The notes beneath the pieces were generated by a model. It had not been told where the DNA came from, searched no databases, and saw only the letters and a program-made list of their open reading frames with translations. Below are positions 1 through 9,870 of a stretch of 64,000 bases of DNA, piece after piece; position 1 is the first letter of the stretch, and the number at the start of each line of letters is the position of its first letter. A program made the position numbers and the translations under genes. The DNA lies in the NCBI RefSeq assembly GCF_024372725.1, contig NZ_VOUA01000005.1, positions 95,158-159,157 of the forward strand, in the 5' to 3' direction. Origin of the DNA: Methanosarcina sp. KYL-1 (lineage in GTDB: Archaea > Halobacteriota > Methanosarcinia > Methanosarcinales > Methanosarcinaceae).

Positions 1-2560
1 AGTACCAGAAAAGGGAAAGGTTAGCCTTTTCGATAGTCTCCGCACTGTCGTATTCACTTAAGTTGAACAGGAGCAGGCCTCTGTATGCACCGACTTTGTC
101 TCTTCCTCCGAGATCTATATAGCGCAAGTCCTTGAAGACTGTATCAGGTGAAGCTTCACGGAGGCGGTTATCCTGAAGGTCACTGAGGGTGACAGGTTCA
201 GTTATTTTTTTCTGTGTTATGTCAAGTTTCGGTTTGCATCCTTCGATTTCGTAGTCGCTGCTGTAGAAAGCTATATAGTTTCCGCTTTCACTGCGGTCTT
301 TTATCAGGAATCCGGCGTTCTCGTACTCTCCGCTAACATATTCTTTCACAAGGTCGGTTACATCCAGCTCGTGGTAACCATCGTCAGCGAAGTCACTTCC
401 ATTAAAGGTAATTGTTGCATAGGGGGTGCTGCCCTGGGAGATGTTGTTCTTATCATACCAGTCTCCTCCTGCATTGTCCCACGGGTTGTTAAGGTCCCGG
501 TTGTTCCAGCTCACGTAGTTCGGGTTCCACTCCTCAGGCCTGTAAATTTCCACTATGGTGTCCTCCGGCCTCACATTACTTTTCGGATAATACCAGAAGA
601 GTGAAAGAGTTGCTTTGTCTATTGTCTCCGCATCGCTGTATGCACTCAGGTCAAACCATAAGACATCTCTGTACCTTCCCTTCCCGCTTATTTCTCCAAT
701 ATCGATGTAGTTGTTGTCTCCTATTACTGCATCAGGTGAAGCTTCACGGAGGCGGTTGTCATATATCTCTTCATTGGGGACAGGGTTTTCTCCACTTACT
801 ACGACGGTAATGGTGGCTTCCTTTGAGTCGGAAAGTTTTCCGTCGCTTGTAGTGAATGTCACTTTGTATGTTCCTGCTTGGCCCTCTGTCGGAGTCCAGG
901 TGAAAGAACCTGATTCACTGTTAAGGTTTGCACCCACAGGGAGGTTTGAAGCTGAATATGTAAGGCTGTCTCCATCCGCATCCGTAGCTTTCACTGTGAA
1001 AGTCAGGGTGCTGCCTTCTTCAACTGTTTGACTGGTAATTGAGTCCATTACCGGAGCATTGTTGGCCGGAATCGTGCCGCTTGATCCGGATAATGATGCA
1101 TATTTTGTGTTTCCGTATCTTCCGATGTTGATTCTGTTTCCGTTGTCTTCAGGTTCATTGGAATAATCTGAAGAGGTATATCCTCCATCGATGCAGGGGG
1201 AACTTACTGTATCTGCTGCCCATGTTTTTCCATCCCAGTGTCCGCTTTTGGACTTCAGATGGTAGTCGTTTTTCGAGGGGTTTACAAAGAGAGGGTCAGT
1301 CAGAATATCATTTGATCGGGTAATGCCCGGACCTAAGTACGAGCCGCCTGCATTGTTATAGAAACAGTTGTTTTCGGATTTAATTGCGTATTTGCCCGAA
1401 GCCGTGTCCTGGACCCATATCCCGGCTGCTTCATGGTCATCGTGGTTGAGAACAACGTTATTCCTTACAGTTGCTGTAAAGGTTCCGCTCATCTGATATT
1501 GGCTTGAATATTTCCAGAATTTTATTCCGGCATGCCCGCCGTTATCAAATACGTTGTTTTCAATTCTGGTATTATCAAACTGGCTGATTATGATGCCCGC
1601 ATTGCTGTATCCGGTATCTACCCAGTACTGGCCAACATTCTTAAATATATTATGGTGGATGTACACATCACTGCCACGCTTAACGTTATCGTTGTCGTAA
1701 CCAAACATCCAGATCCCGGCACCGTTCAGCGTGTGGAGAACATTGTCAAAAACCTCAATATCTCCCATTGTATAGCCATTTGTTTTTTGTATTTCAATGC
1801 CAGGGCCTGTTGAAGACCCGCTGCTAAGCTTATATTCCGAATGTATGAGATTGTCGTGAAGTTTTGCGTTGTTTGAATTTGTCAATCTCAGTGCACTGTT
1901 TGTCCGCGTAAAAATATCGTTGTTAGCGGCTACAATGTTTTTTGAATAAATGCAGTACAGTGCATCATGACCAAGCTGGTAAACGGTATTGTCAATGAAA
2001 TTTACATTATCTACATTTTCCACTTTAAGACCGTCACCACAGCCGTGATGCAAATACATGTTCTCTACTGTAATGTCGGAGGACTTGGTGAAATGCATTA
2101 AATTATAATATCCTCTTCCTAACCTGCTACTTCCTAAGGACATCTGTTTTTCGCTGTTACCATTAATCTCAAAACCCCGGATGGTAATATGGTCATTTCC
2201 GGCCGAATCCCGGTTTTTAATCAGGGGAACCAACGTCGCCCAACCTGCTTCATCGGCTAATTTAATGCAAGCGTCCGAATCACCTTCGAGTATTGTATTA
2301 TCTCCGATGAGAAGGGTACTGTCTATAACGTATGTGAAGGGGCCTTTAAGGTAAACAGTTGTAAATTGTGGGTTGTCTGCTACGAATTTAAGGGCTGCAT
2401 TTATCTGCACATGGTCATCTTTTCCATCACAGTTAAAGTCTCCACTGCCATCTCCGGCAACATAAACGATTGGTGCCGCCGGCGCGGCTAAAGTAGTGGG
2501 AATACCTGTTAGGAGGAGACTTGTTAGTAGAAATAGGGCTCCTAATTTTCGTTTTAACAT
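1..2560 (-). CDS. Secreted beta-helix / disaggregatase-related surface protein (3' end outside window)
   Basis: Reading the minus strand from the ATG at 2560 gives an open frame to the window edge, so at least 853 residues with the C-terminus missing. Residues 1-25 form a signal peptide (MLKRKLGALFLLTSLL... ending near TTLAAPAAP). About residues 30-430 are rich in Asn/Asp/Ile steps such as NTRIENNVFDNGG, typical of a right-handed parallel beta-helix (NosD/pectate-lyase-like). About 500-585 is an Ig-like putative-Ig/cadherin module (NNAPVMDSITSQTVEEGS). Two copies of a ~195-residue module start with DNRLREASPD near residues 601 and 795; this is the repeat seen in Methanosarcina disaggregatase-related proteins. 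A ribosome-binding site (AAAGGTGATT) lies just before the ATG. Function inferred: extracellular binding or cleavage of matrix polysaccharide. Catalytic activity is not shown. Confidence 0.85.
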   Translation of the reverse strand, partial: MLKRKLGALFLLTSLLLTGIPTTLAAPAAPIVYVAGDGSGDFNCDGKDDHVQINAALKFVADNPQFTTVYLKGPFTYVIDSTLLIGDNTILEGDSDACIKLADEAGWATLVPLIKNRDSAGNDHITIRGFEINGNSEKQMSLGSSRLGRGYYNLMHFTKSSDITVENMYLHHGCGDGLKVENVDNVNFIDNTVYQLGHDALYCIYSKNIVAANNDIFTRTNSALRLTNSNNAKLHDNLIHSEYKLSSGSSTGPGIEIQKTNGYTMGDIEVFDNVLHTLNGAGIWMFGYDNDNVKRGSDVYIHHNIFKNVGQYWVDTGYSNAGIIISQFDNTRIENNVFDNGGHAGIKFWKYSSQYQMSGTFTATVRNNVVLNHDDHEAAGIWVQDTASGKYAIKSENNCFYNNAGGSYLGPGITRSNDILTDPLFVNPSKNDYHLKSKSGHWDGKTWAADTVSSPCIDGGYTSSDYSNEPEDNGNRINIGRYGNTKYASLSGSSGTIPANNAPVMDSITSQTVEEGSTLTFTVKATDADGDSLTYSASNLPVGANLNSESGSFTWTPTEGQAGTYKVTFTTSDGKLSDSKEATITVVVSGENPVPNEEIYDNRLREASPDAVIGDNNYIDIGEISGKGRYRDVLWFDLSAYSDAETIDKATLSLFWYYPKSNVRPEDTIVEIYRPEEWNPNYVSWNNRDLNNPWDNAGGDWYDKNNISQGSTPYATITFNGSDFADDGYHELDVTDLVKEYVSGEYENAGFLIKDRSESGNYIAFYSSDYEIEGCKPKLDITQKKITEPVTLSDLQDNRLREASPDTVFKDLRYIDLGGRDKVGAYRGLLLFNLSEYDSAETIEKANLSLFWY

Positions 2561-3830
2561 TTAATCACCTTTATTTGGGTTGGATCATATAGGGTTTTTT
2601 TGTAATATTTATGTGTTGAATTTTATATTGTATCTCTATAATATTGTCTGTAACATTGAATACTTCTGCAAGGTTTGATCCTAATCTTTTTCAGATCTTC
2701 TTTCGGTTTCTTTTGGGTTCGCACCCGCTGCTTGAAGAAAGTCTCCACTCTTCAGCTCTAACTTCCTAAACCGTACTTTTTCTGATAAGGGCTGAATATA
2801 AAGCCTCAGCCTATTAATTTTAAATGAAAATTCGTTACATTTAACAGGATTTCTTTATTTCCCTTTTTCTGGGTTATACCTCCTGTTTGGTTGGATGTTC
2901 CCTTTAAAAGATCAACTCTGTAAATTTGTCCATATTCAGTTTTTAGTTAAATTTTCCGAGTTGACTTCATTCTTTTATTTCAGCATAGTATAAAATATTT
3001 ATGGTATATTTTTGAAATTTTTAATAATCTATTATATTATTTTTGACTGTTTAAGGGTGTGGTCTCCTCATCCCGTAATGGGTACTTTTTACACAAATTA
3101 AGTTGCCATAATTTTTTGAATCAAATGAGTTACATTGATTCAGATATGGTCAAACGGATTGAAGGCGACTTTGCTGATTTCAAAAATGAATTTTTTAGGG
3201 CTTGTGGAAGCATACCTTGCTGATTTGCTTTTTGAGGTCTAAATCTTTATATTTTGCATTTGTGCAAATATTTTAAAAGTAGTGGCATTTATGGTTGCAG
3301 AACAAAACATCAGTTCTGGTGACAATATTTTACAATAGCCCCCTCTTTCTCTTGCTATTCATAGAAGGCTTTTGATTCTTTTTTTCATTAATCCTGTTAT
3401 ATATGGTCACATCATCTAATATTAAAGTTAAAAAACCGTATTTTAAGGCCCATGTCCTTGTGTATATATGGCAGTCCTCCATATAGTGTGCTTTCTTCGT
3501 AATTTGAAAATATGTTTTATTATGGATCTAACAGATCTGAGTTCTTTCCATTTAGTGATCAGTTATTTGAATTTTTCAAAGGTTGATAGAATCTATGGAC
3601 CGAAAAGGTTTCCAGTCAATTATGGATTCAATTTTGGAGTGCTTATCTCAATTGATTGAATGCGTTTGTATTCCTCTTTGAGAACAAAATCAGTAAGGTT
3701 TTCACAAATTAAAATTAATTTTGTGAGATCTAAATCCCTACTGTGCACGCGCATAAGGAGTTTATCGAAAGTCTCTAAACCCCAAAAGAACATTTTTGAA
3801 GCAGTAAATCAAAAATAATTGATCTATTGG
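2561..3830. other. AT-rich intergenic region
   Basis: This stretch between the surface protein and the glycan cluster has no ORF with convincing codon use. A 63-codon plus-strand frame at 3468-3659 lacks a ribosome-binding site and resembles no family I know. The upstream part (2561-2700) must contain the promoter of the surface protein gene; it is strongly AT-rich, but I cannot single out one TATA box. Confidence 0.5.
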
Positions 3831-4001
3831 GAGGTCTGCATCGAAGATTTGATCGCAGTAGAGGAAAATCAAAAATCAGGGGCAGTATAAAGTGAGGTTG
3901 CAGATATAATTCGGAAATATTCAGGAGCATCATGAAATATAAAATATGAAATAATTGAAAATCCGGAAGATAAGAAAAAGTCTCATATGAGTTCTGGATA
4001 G
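3831..4001 (+). pseudogene. Decayed coding remnant with in-frame stops
   Basis: In one plus-strand frame the sequence reads like protein interrupted by stops: EVCIEDLIAVEENQKSGAV, TAA, SEVADIIRKYSGAS, TGA, NIKYEIIENPEDKKKSH. The charged, helix-like composition is unlike the surrounding AT-rich DNA. I do not recognise the family. No start codon or ribosome-binding site remains. It is probably an old remnant left beside the glycan cluster. Confidence 0.35.
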
Positions 4002-4193
4002 ATGAGGATGATGCTAATAATTTTAAATATTCTAACAGGACTTTATCTCGCCTTACTTATATAAATTTTTTATATAAATGTATTTTTCTTAGCAAACCGT
4101 GCAACTATTTGTCGAAAAGGAACATATTCTTTGAATAAAATATATTCAACGGTGTCCGCTTTAGTGGATTTCAGATTTTAATCCTTTCGTCAC

Positions 4194-5468
4194 TTATTTT
4201 GCATATCTTTTGGAAGTGTATCTCTTTACGTAATACATATTTATTAAAGTTGTGAACAGCAACGAAATTGATGTGGCGCTTGCAGCTCCAATAAGTCCGA
4301 ATCTTGGTATTAATAAAATATTCAATATTGTATTCAGCGCAGCACATACAGCACTGATCTTGAATATGATCTGAACTTTTCCGATGCTTGCAAGGCACCC
4401 TCCTATTGATACAAATGTAGAATAAATGGAATACCCGATAAGCAATGTGATCATTGGTATATATGCAGGCAGAAATTCCTCTTTGAAGACCATCACGATC
4501 AAAAACTTTCCGAAGATTGCAAGTATAACTGAAATACAAACTGTTATTGCAAACGATTTGAACATTGTGTTTTTGATAAGTTGTTGGATTTTGTTTAAGT
4601 CTCCCTTTCCATAATAGGTTGCTATTGAAGGTGTTGTAACTCTCTGTAATGCCTGTGGTAATAAGATAACTCCTTGCATAAAGATGATCGCGACCTCATA
4701 ATACCCCACCTCTGTCTCATCCATGAAATGGCCTATCAGCAAGCTGTCGATTTGTGTATTAATCATTCCAATGGAGTTTGCAAGGACAACATAGAACCCA
4801 AACCATGAGATTTCTTTAAGAACAGTACTTGTAAGTTTTGAAGGTCGAACTAAAAAGTTTCTTATAAATGTAAGGGAAAGCATGCCCACCAGGATTGTAG
4901 GAATCACGAAGCCAAGTACCGCACCCATAACATCCATGTTCAACCGGAGTACAAGTATGATGGAGATCACCAGTACTGATACATTCTGGAAAATGTTTAC
5001 AACAGCATACCATTTCATCTCCCTTAGGCCATTCAAAGTCCCAATGACAACCTTCTGCATGGAGATAAAAGGGAAGCAGAGTGCTGTGATCTTTAAGAGG
5101 TTTGTCATCTCAGAGTTGTGGAAGAAATGAATGGAGATAATTTCGGAAAGAGTATATAGCAACAAACCCATTGCAGATCCGCTTATCATGGACCCAAGAA
5201 TTCCGGAAGAAACGAATTCATTGATCTTTGGCAGATCATCCTGGTATTGAGCGACGTATTTGGTCAGGGCCGATCCTATGCCAAATGCTGCGAACTGCAT
5301 GCCGAACATGTAGATGGTAAAGACCAGGGTGTAAAGACCAAGTCCTGAAGGGCCCAGTGATCTTCCTAGCACTATTCTAAGTAGCAGGTGTGCAAAAGAG
5401 GCTGTTGCGAAACTGACGAACGACCATTGGACGTCTTTCATAGTTTTGCTGAATTTTAGGCTGAACAT
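4194..5468 (-). CDS. Polysaccharide flippase, MOP superfamily (Wzx/RfbX-like)
   Basis: About 424 residues with some 12-14 hydrophobic segments in the pattern of oligosaccharide flippases. The early sequence (SFAHLLLRIVLGRSLGPSGL) matches the conserved first two helices of the polysaccharide biosynthesis family, and the later PALQRVTTPSIATYYGKGDL is a typical loop. Expected role: moving lipid-linked glycan across the cytoplasmic membrane. A GTG at 5519 would add 17 residues but has no ribosome-binding site. The ATG at 5468 has AAAGG seven bases upstream and is preferred. Last gene of the minus-strand glycan cluster. Confidence 0.85.
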   Translation of the reverse strand: MFSLKFSKTMKDVQWSFVSFATASFAHLLLRIVLGRSLGPSGLGLYTLVFTIYMFGMQFAAFGIGSALTKYVAQYQDDLPKINEFVSSGILGSMISGSAMGLLLYTLSEIISIHFFHNSEMTNLLKITALCFPFISMQKVVIGTLNGLREMKWYAVVNIFQNVSVLVISIILVLRLNMDVMGAVLGFVIPTILVGMLSLTFIRNFLVRPSKLTSTVLKEISWFGFYVVLANSIGMINTQIDSLLIGHFMDETEVGYYEVAIIFMQGVILLPQALQRVTTPSIATYYGKGDLNKIQQLIKNTMFKSFAITVCISVILAIFGKFLIVMVFKEEFLPAYIPMITLLIGYSIYSTFVSIGGCLASIGKVQIIFKISAVCAALNTILNILLIPRFGLIGAASATSISLLFTTLINMYYVKRYTSKRYAK

Positions 5469-5616
5469 GGGTTGGCCTTTGAAATTATAATAGTTAATTG
5501 CAGATTGGACCCCTATCACATAAATGTTTAGGCAGTGTTGCTGCTTTACTGAATTTTACTGTAATGAAACATTTTTAGTCGTGTGTTCCCATTTTCCTCG
5601 ATTATTTTACTATGAG

Positions 5617-7362
5617 TTAAGATTTAAAAATCTCAATATTAACTGAGTCATATATCTTATTCACCGACTTATCATTTCTGAATCTATCAAAGTCTTCTTT
5701 AGTAAACCTTCCAACGGCCTTATAGCCAGGGACTTCTTGATACAGCAATTCATCTATTGTTAAAATAATAACATATGTTCCTTTGCCCAATCCTAAATTG
5801 ACATCCATAAAGTTTCCCGAGCTATTTAAATAACCGAAATGGTCAGCTGTATTATTCTGGCCGTATCTTCTTTCTTGATCGCCAAGTATGGCCTGAAATC
5901 TGTTTATCTGGCTCATTGGAGCACTAACAATTGACTCGTCTTTCACTTCATAAAACCAGTCCATTCCCTGTACTTCATTATGTGTAAGGGCAACGTTTGT
6001 ACGATATACATTTGGAGAATCAAGGCATCCAAATAGGCTTAAAGTCCAGATAAACGAAAGGATCCCACAAACTATTAACAGCTTATACAAAGATTTTGAA
6101 TTTTCCAAAAAAAGCAGGTATAAAGCACAGGCAAATAGAGGTATCTGGGCATAAACTACAAAATTTAAATTCATAACTCTATCCGGCTGATGAGAGATTA
6201 TCGGGTTGAGTAATAATATCATTTGTATAATCAACAGTAGTAAATAAAATGTTAATAAATATGGATAGTTTTTAAGGGTATTTACTTTTAACAAATCTTT
6301 TCGGAAATATAAGTAAATTATCGAAATAAGGATGATAAGTGTAGGAATTAAATACCGACCATAAAAAAAACTAAACAATTGTATGTAATCAAAAAAATCA
6401 AAATTAAGTTTTGCCAATTTGTCGGTAGTTTCTACAAAGACCGGTTCTGTAATTCGATTTATAAAACTGACGTAGCTTTTTTCAAACCTTATAATTATAA
6501 TTTCACTATATATATACCAAAAAATGAAAGAGACAATTAATATTAAGTAACTATATACTTTAATTTTTGGAATCTTCAATACCTCTATATTTGAGCTTGA
6601 TATGTATTTTGGTATTAAGTGAAATAAAAAAACAACAAACAGGAAATATACAATAAAAGGGTGGGTAAAGGGTATAAGTAACGTCATTAAAACAAATATT
6701 ATTGAATATGAGGTGTCATTATACCTCCCAAGATATTTGTAAAAATAACATAAATACAAAGGCATAAATGCAAAAAAAAGTGCATGAGGGACATTCAAAT
6801 AATTGTATATTCCTATATACAGGATAAAAGAAGAAACAAGTACTAAGGAATGAATACAAGAATTGGAAAATAATTCTCTTGAATACAGGTAAATCCCGGA
6901 AATAAACACAAATGAAAAAATTATTGGAATAATGAAAGACGTTTCATGTGCTTCTAAATCAGAAATCACCGATATGCTAGCACCAATGATATGACTGGCA
7001 GGATATATATTCCAGCTTCCGAAATGCCCTGAAGTTGCAATATGCAGATATTCTCCAATGTAGCCCATGTCATCGGCACGACCCATTGAATAATATCCCA
7101 GCATATAAGGTATGATCAATATTTCAAAGTGGTTTAAACAAAGGATAAGAGTACCCACTTTTTTCATTCCATTTAAAACTAAAAATGTTGCTACCAAATA
7201 ACAAATTATTAAACCTAAATAAAAACTTAGTGGAAGCATCGAATATATATCTACAACGTATCCGACCGGTTGAACATTCCTGAGCAGGAATAAATTCCTA
7301 CTCTGAAGAATAAAGCAGAATATTGACAACAATGTAAATATTTGATTTTTTTTCATCTGCAT
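5617..7362 (-). CDS. Polytopic membrane protein of the glycan cluster
   Basis: 581 residues with about 12-14 membrane helices and a soluble C-terminal tail (about residues 470-581, including QAILGDQERRYGQNNTADHF). An early loop, GYYSMGRADDMGYIGEYLHI, carries acidic residues between helices, as in GT-C type glycosyltransferases or polymerases, where such a loop binds the lipid-linked donor. That assignment is an inference from topology and neighbours; I recognise no named family. The start has GGGGG seven bases upstream of ATG. It lies 36 bp after the GT4 gene and is likely co-transcribed. It could be a Wzy-like polymerase or a mannosyl/glucosyl transferase. Confidence 0.7.
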   Translation of the reverse strand: MQMKKNQIFTLLSIFCFILQSRNLFLLRNVQPVGYVVDIYSMLPLSFYLGLIICYLVATFLVLNGMKKVGTLILCLNHFEILIIPYMLGYYSMGRADDMGYIGEYLHIATSGHFGSWNIYPASHIIGASISVISDLEAHETSFIIPIIFSFVFISGIYLYSRELFSNSCIHSLVLVSSFILYIGIYNYLNVPHALFFAFMPLYLCYFYKYLGRYNDTSYSIIFVLMTLLIPFTHPFIVYFLFVVFLFHLIPKYISSSNIEVLKIPKIKVYSYLILIVSFIFWYIYSEIIIIRFEKSYVSFINRITEPVFVETTDKLAKLNFDFFDYIQLFSFFYGRYLIPTLIILISIIYLYFRKDLLKVNTLKNYPYLLTFYLLLLIIQMILLLNPIISHQPDRVMNLNFVVYAQIPLFACALYLLFLENSKSLYKLLIVCGILSFIWTLSLFGCLDSPNVYRTNVALTHNEVQGMDWFYEVKDESIVSAPMSQINRFQAILGDQERRYGQNNTADHFGYLNSSGNFMDVNLGLGKGTYVIILTIDELLYQEVPGYKAVGRFTKEDFDRFRNDKSVNKIYDSVNIEIFKS

Positions 7363-7397
7363 AAGGAACCCCCACCATATAAATTCCCACCAGTTGA

Positions 7398-8594
7398 TTA
7401 GACGTCAAGATTAATAAACCCAACTTCGGAATAAATATTTGCTATCTTTCTGGCTATAACGTCCCAGGTAAATTGTTCTGAATATTCCTTAATCTTAATA
7501 TTGTCCCATTCTTTATTCAGTGCTAGCAAAATGTTTTCTTCTAGCTCTTTTGTTCTCCCAGTTTCACACAGCAATCCATAATCATCGGAAGTGATTATTT
7601 CAGGAACGCCGCCTACCTTCGTACCAACGAATGGTTTTCCACATCCCAAGCATTCAAACATAACTGTTGGGTTCCCTTCATTTAAGCTCGGCAACACAAA
7701 CACATCACATGCATTTAACCAGATGGGAATCTCATCATGTGGTCTGCTACCCACTACTTTCACATAATCCTGTAAGCCTCTTGATACAATCTGTTTTTTT
7801 AATTTTTTTTCTAAAACCCCTCCACCGACTATATAACACTGGACGTCGTTTCTACGTTTCACAACTTCGCCCATAGCTTCAATCAGATATTTGTGCCCTT
7901 TGATCTCAAGCAGGCTCCCAACCGTTAAGATGATTTTTTTACCATGGGGTATATTTAGTGCATTTCTACACTTTTTTTGATCCTCTGGATAAAATAAATC
8001 ATCCCTGTAACCATTTGGCAGAACTGTGACAGGGGTTTTTACAGTTAGTTTTCTTATACATTCTAGGTTGCTTTTGCTCACTGTAATTATATGATCTGCT
8101 GAGTTAAGCACATATTCTATTCTTTCCTTCCATTCTTCATCCTTAAATGGTAAATTATAAATGTCATAGCCATGTGTAGTAACCACAAACGGTACACTAT
8201 ATTTTTCTTTAATCTTTGCACCAACATACCCAGATGACCACGTGAAGTGAGAATGGATTATATTAAATTCTACTTTCTTCTTGTTTATTGTGTTCTCCAC
8301 AGCTTTATAATGTTTTTCGCCGAGCCTTTTGTACTGCGCATCAAGTGGTGCATATATAATCTTGGTTGGCCATACCTTTATATTAGGGGGAATGTTGGTT
8401 TTATCAATTTTGTGATCCAGTTTAAATATATCCAGGTAGGGAATTGTGATGTATTTAGAAATTTCTGCAATGGGGTTTGACCTGACTAAAACAGAGCATT
8501 CGTTAAAATACTTGCATAAACTGTTAATAGACTCTTTTTGGAAAGAATTGTATGAATGCACTACAAATAATATATTATCGTTTGAATGAATCAA
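7398..8594 (-). CDS. Glycosyltransferase family 4
   Basis: 398 residues with two Rossmann-like halves (GT-B fold). N-half: FNIIHSHFTWSSGYVGAKIK and VTTHGYDIY, typical of the acceptor-side domain. C-half: KIILTVGSLLEIKGHKYLIE and the donor-binding region NACDVFVLPSLNEGNPTVMF followed by ECLGCGKPFVGTKVGGVPEI, including the usual E-x7-E region of GT4 enzymes. It should transfer an activated sugar to the growing surface glycan at the inner membrane face. The start is TTG at 8594 with a strong GAAGGGGAT about eight bases upstream. Confidence 0.9.
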   Translation of the reverse strand: MIHSNDNILFVVHSYNSFQKESINSLCKYFNECSVLVRSNPIAEISKYITIPYLDIFKLDHKIDKTNIPPNIKVWPTKIIYAPLDAQYKRLGEKHYKAVENTINKKKVEFNIIHSHFTWSSGYVGAKIKEKYSVPFVVTTHGYDIYNLPFKDEEWKERIEYVLNSADHIITVSKSNLECIRKLTVKTPVTVLPNGYRDDLFYPEDQKKCRNALNIPHGKKIILTVGSLLEIKGHKYLIEAMGEVVKRRNDVQCYIVGGGVLEKKLKKQIVSRGLQDYVKVVGSRPHDEIPIWLNACDVFVLPSLNEGNPTVMFECLGCGKPFVGTKVGGVPEIITSDDYGLLCETGRTKELEENILLALNKEWDNIKIKEYSEQFTWDVIARKIANIYSEVGFINLDV

Positions 8595-8775
8595 AAAATA
8601 TCCCCTTCTAATTTAATGCGTTTATTGTATCCAGATCCCCGAGTTTGAAATCCTTCCAATTTCCCCTCTTTTTTCAAGGCAGGATTTTAATGAGACCTGA
8701 TCCGTTTTTTGTATGCTGGATCGAAAATCATATTATCTAGCTGATGCACACAAAGCAACATACTTTTATTCAAGC

Positions 8776-9816
8776 TCATGGCCCCCTCCCATAAGTCAAA
8801 TAATTCTCCACAAATTCTACCATAAAGGAAGTAACATCAATTTTGTCTCTTATCAGCCCCTCTCTCTTTTTACCCCAATCACTCTTGGAATTTGGATTTT
8901 TGACCAGTTCGATTGCTTTTTTGAGGGCTTCATCAGAATCATTGTAATTTAATACCAATCCATATTTCTCTTCGAGCTCTATGAAATTGCCCATTGTCCC
9001 GACAAGAGATGAAACGTAAATAGAGGGAGTACCCAGAATGGCACCTTCAACTGCTGTTGTTCCTCCATCCCCGACATATAAACTGGCATAATAAAGTAAA
9101 TCATGTAACTTGTCTGGTGAAGTTTTAATACGATATTTATCAAGTGCATCATCCAATTTACTTTCAGAAGTAATTAATACCTTCCCATACTTCTCAAGCT
9201 CTTTTACAAACTCAATTTTGTTTTGTATTCCATGATGACCAATATCATGAGCTGCACTCCAGGATACAAATCTCAAAATTATGAAAGTATCATCCTCATG
9301 TAACCCTAATTCACTTAGAACTTCGGGATTAGGTGTAAAGTAATTTGGATGTAAATATGCTAGTTCATGGTAGCCATTATACCGGATTTGTTTTTTTCCA
9401 AAATCCTTTTTAAAACACGAAGGAGTAAGAACCACATTTGTAAATGGAGTTGTAATCATGTTAGTTAATTTTGCATGTTCTGTGTCTGTAAAAGTAATTG
9501 ATTTTGCTTTTGTGATTTTTGAAATGTGTGCACCAAATATGTTTCCGATGCCAACGATTATATCTATATCATATTTTCTTTGTGTTTTGTAAGTTTTCAA
9601 ATCCCCTTTAATTAGCAGGTTTGCATACCCCAATAAGTCCTTGGCACTTTTTCCATAAACTTCATATTTCAAATTATATCTATTCAAAAGATCTATTGTG
9701 ACATCCTTATCAATAGTGTTTATATATATTCTGTGACCACGCTTTTGCATTTCCCATATGAAATTTTTAAGAAAATGAACATGTGCCGGATGACCAATAT
9801 CAACTAGAATTTTCAT
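8776..9816 (-). CDS. DUF354 family protein, glycosyltransferase-like
   Basis: 346 residues matching the DUF354 family: MKILVDIGHPAHVHFLKNF at the N-terminus, a GIGNIFGAHISKITKAK segment, and a C-terminal glycan-epimerase-like region LYVGDGGTTAVEGAILGTPS. The fold resembles UDP-GlcNAc 2-epimerase / GT-B enzymes. These proteins are common in archaeal glycan clusters; the exact reaction is not established. ATG at 9816 is preceded by GGGGATATTTTT, almost the same leader as the GT4 gene. The 180-bp gap to the next gene downstream holds no ORF. Confidence 0.82.
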   Translation of the reverse strand: MKILVDIGHPAHVHFLKNFIWEMQKRGHRIYINTIDKDVTIDLLNRYNLKYEVYGKSAKDLLGYANLLIKGDLKTYKTQRKYDIDIIVGIGNIFGAHISKITKAKSITFTDTEHAKLTNMITTPFTNVVLTPSCFKKDFGKKQIRYNGYHELAYLHPNYFTPNPEVLSELGLHEDDTFIILRFVSWSAAHDIGHHGIQNKIEFVKELEKYGKVLITSESKLDDALDKYRIKTSPDKLHDLLYYASLYVGDGGTTAVEGAILGTPSIYVSSLVGTMGNFIELEEKYGLVLNYNDSDEALKKAIELVKNPNSKSDWGKKREGLIRDKIDVTSFMVEFVENYLTYGRGP

Positions 9817-9870
9817 AAAAATATCCCCATTTAATTTTGTATATTTGACAAATATTGATATTCTTGAATT

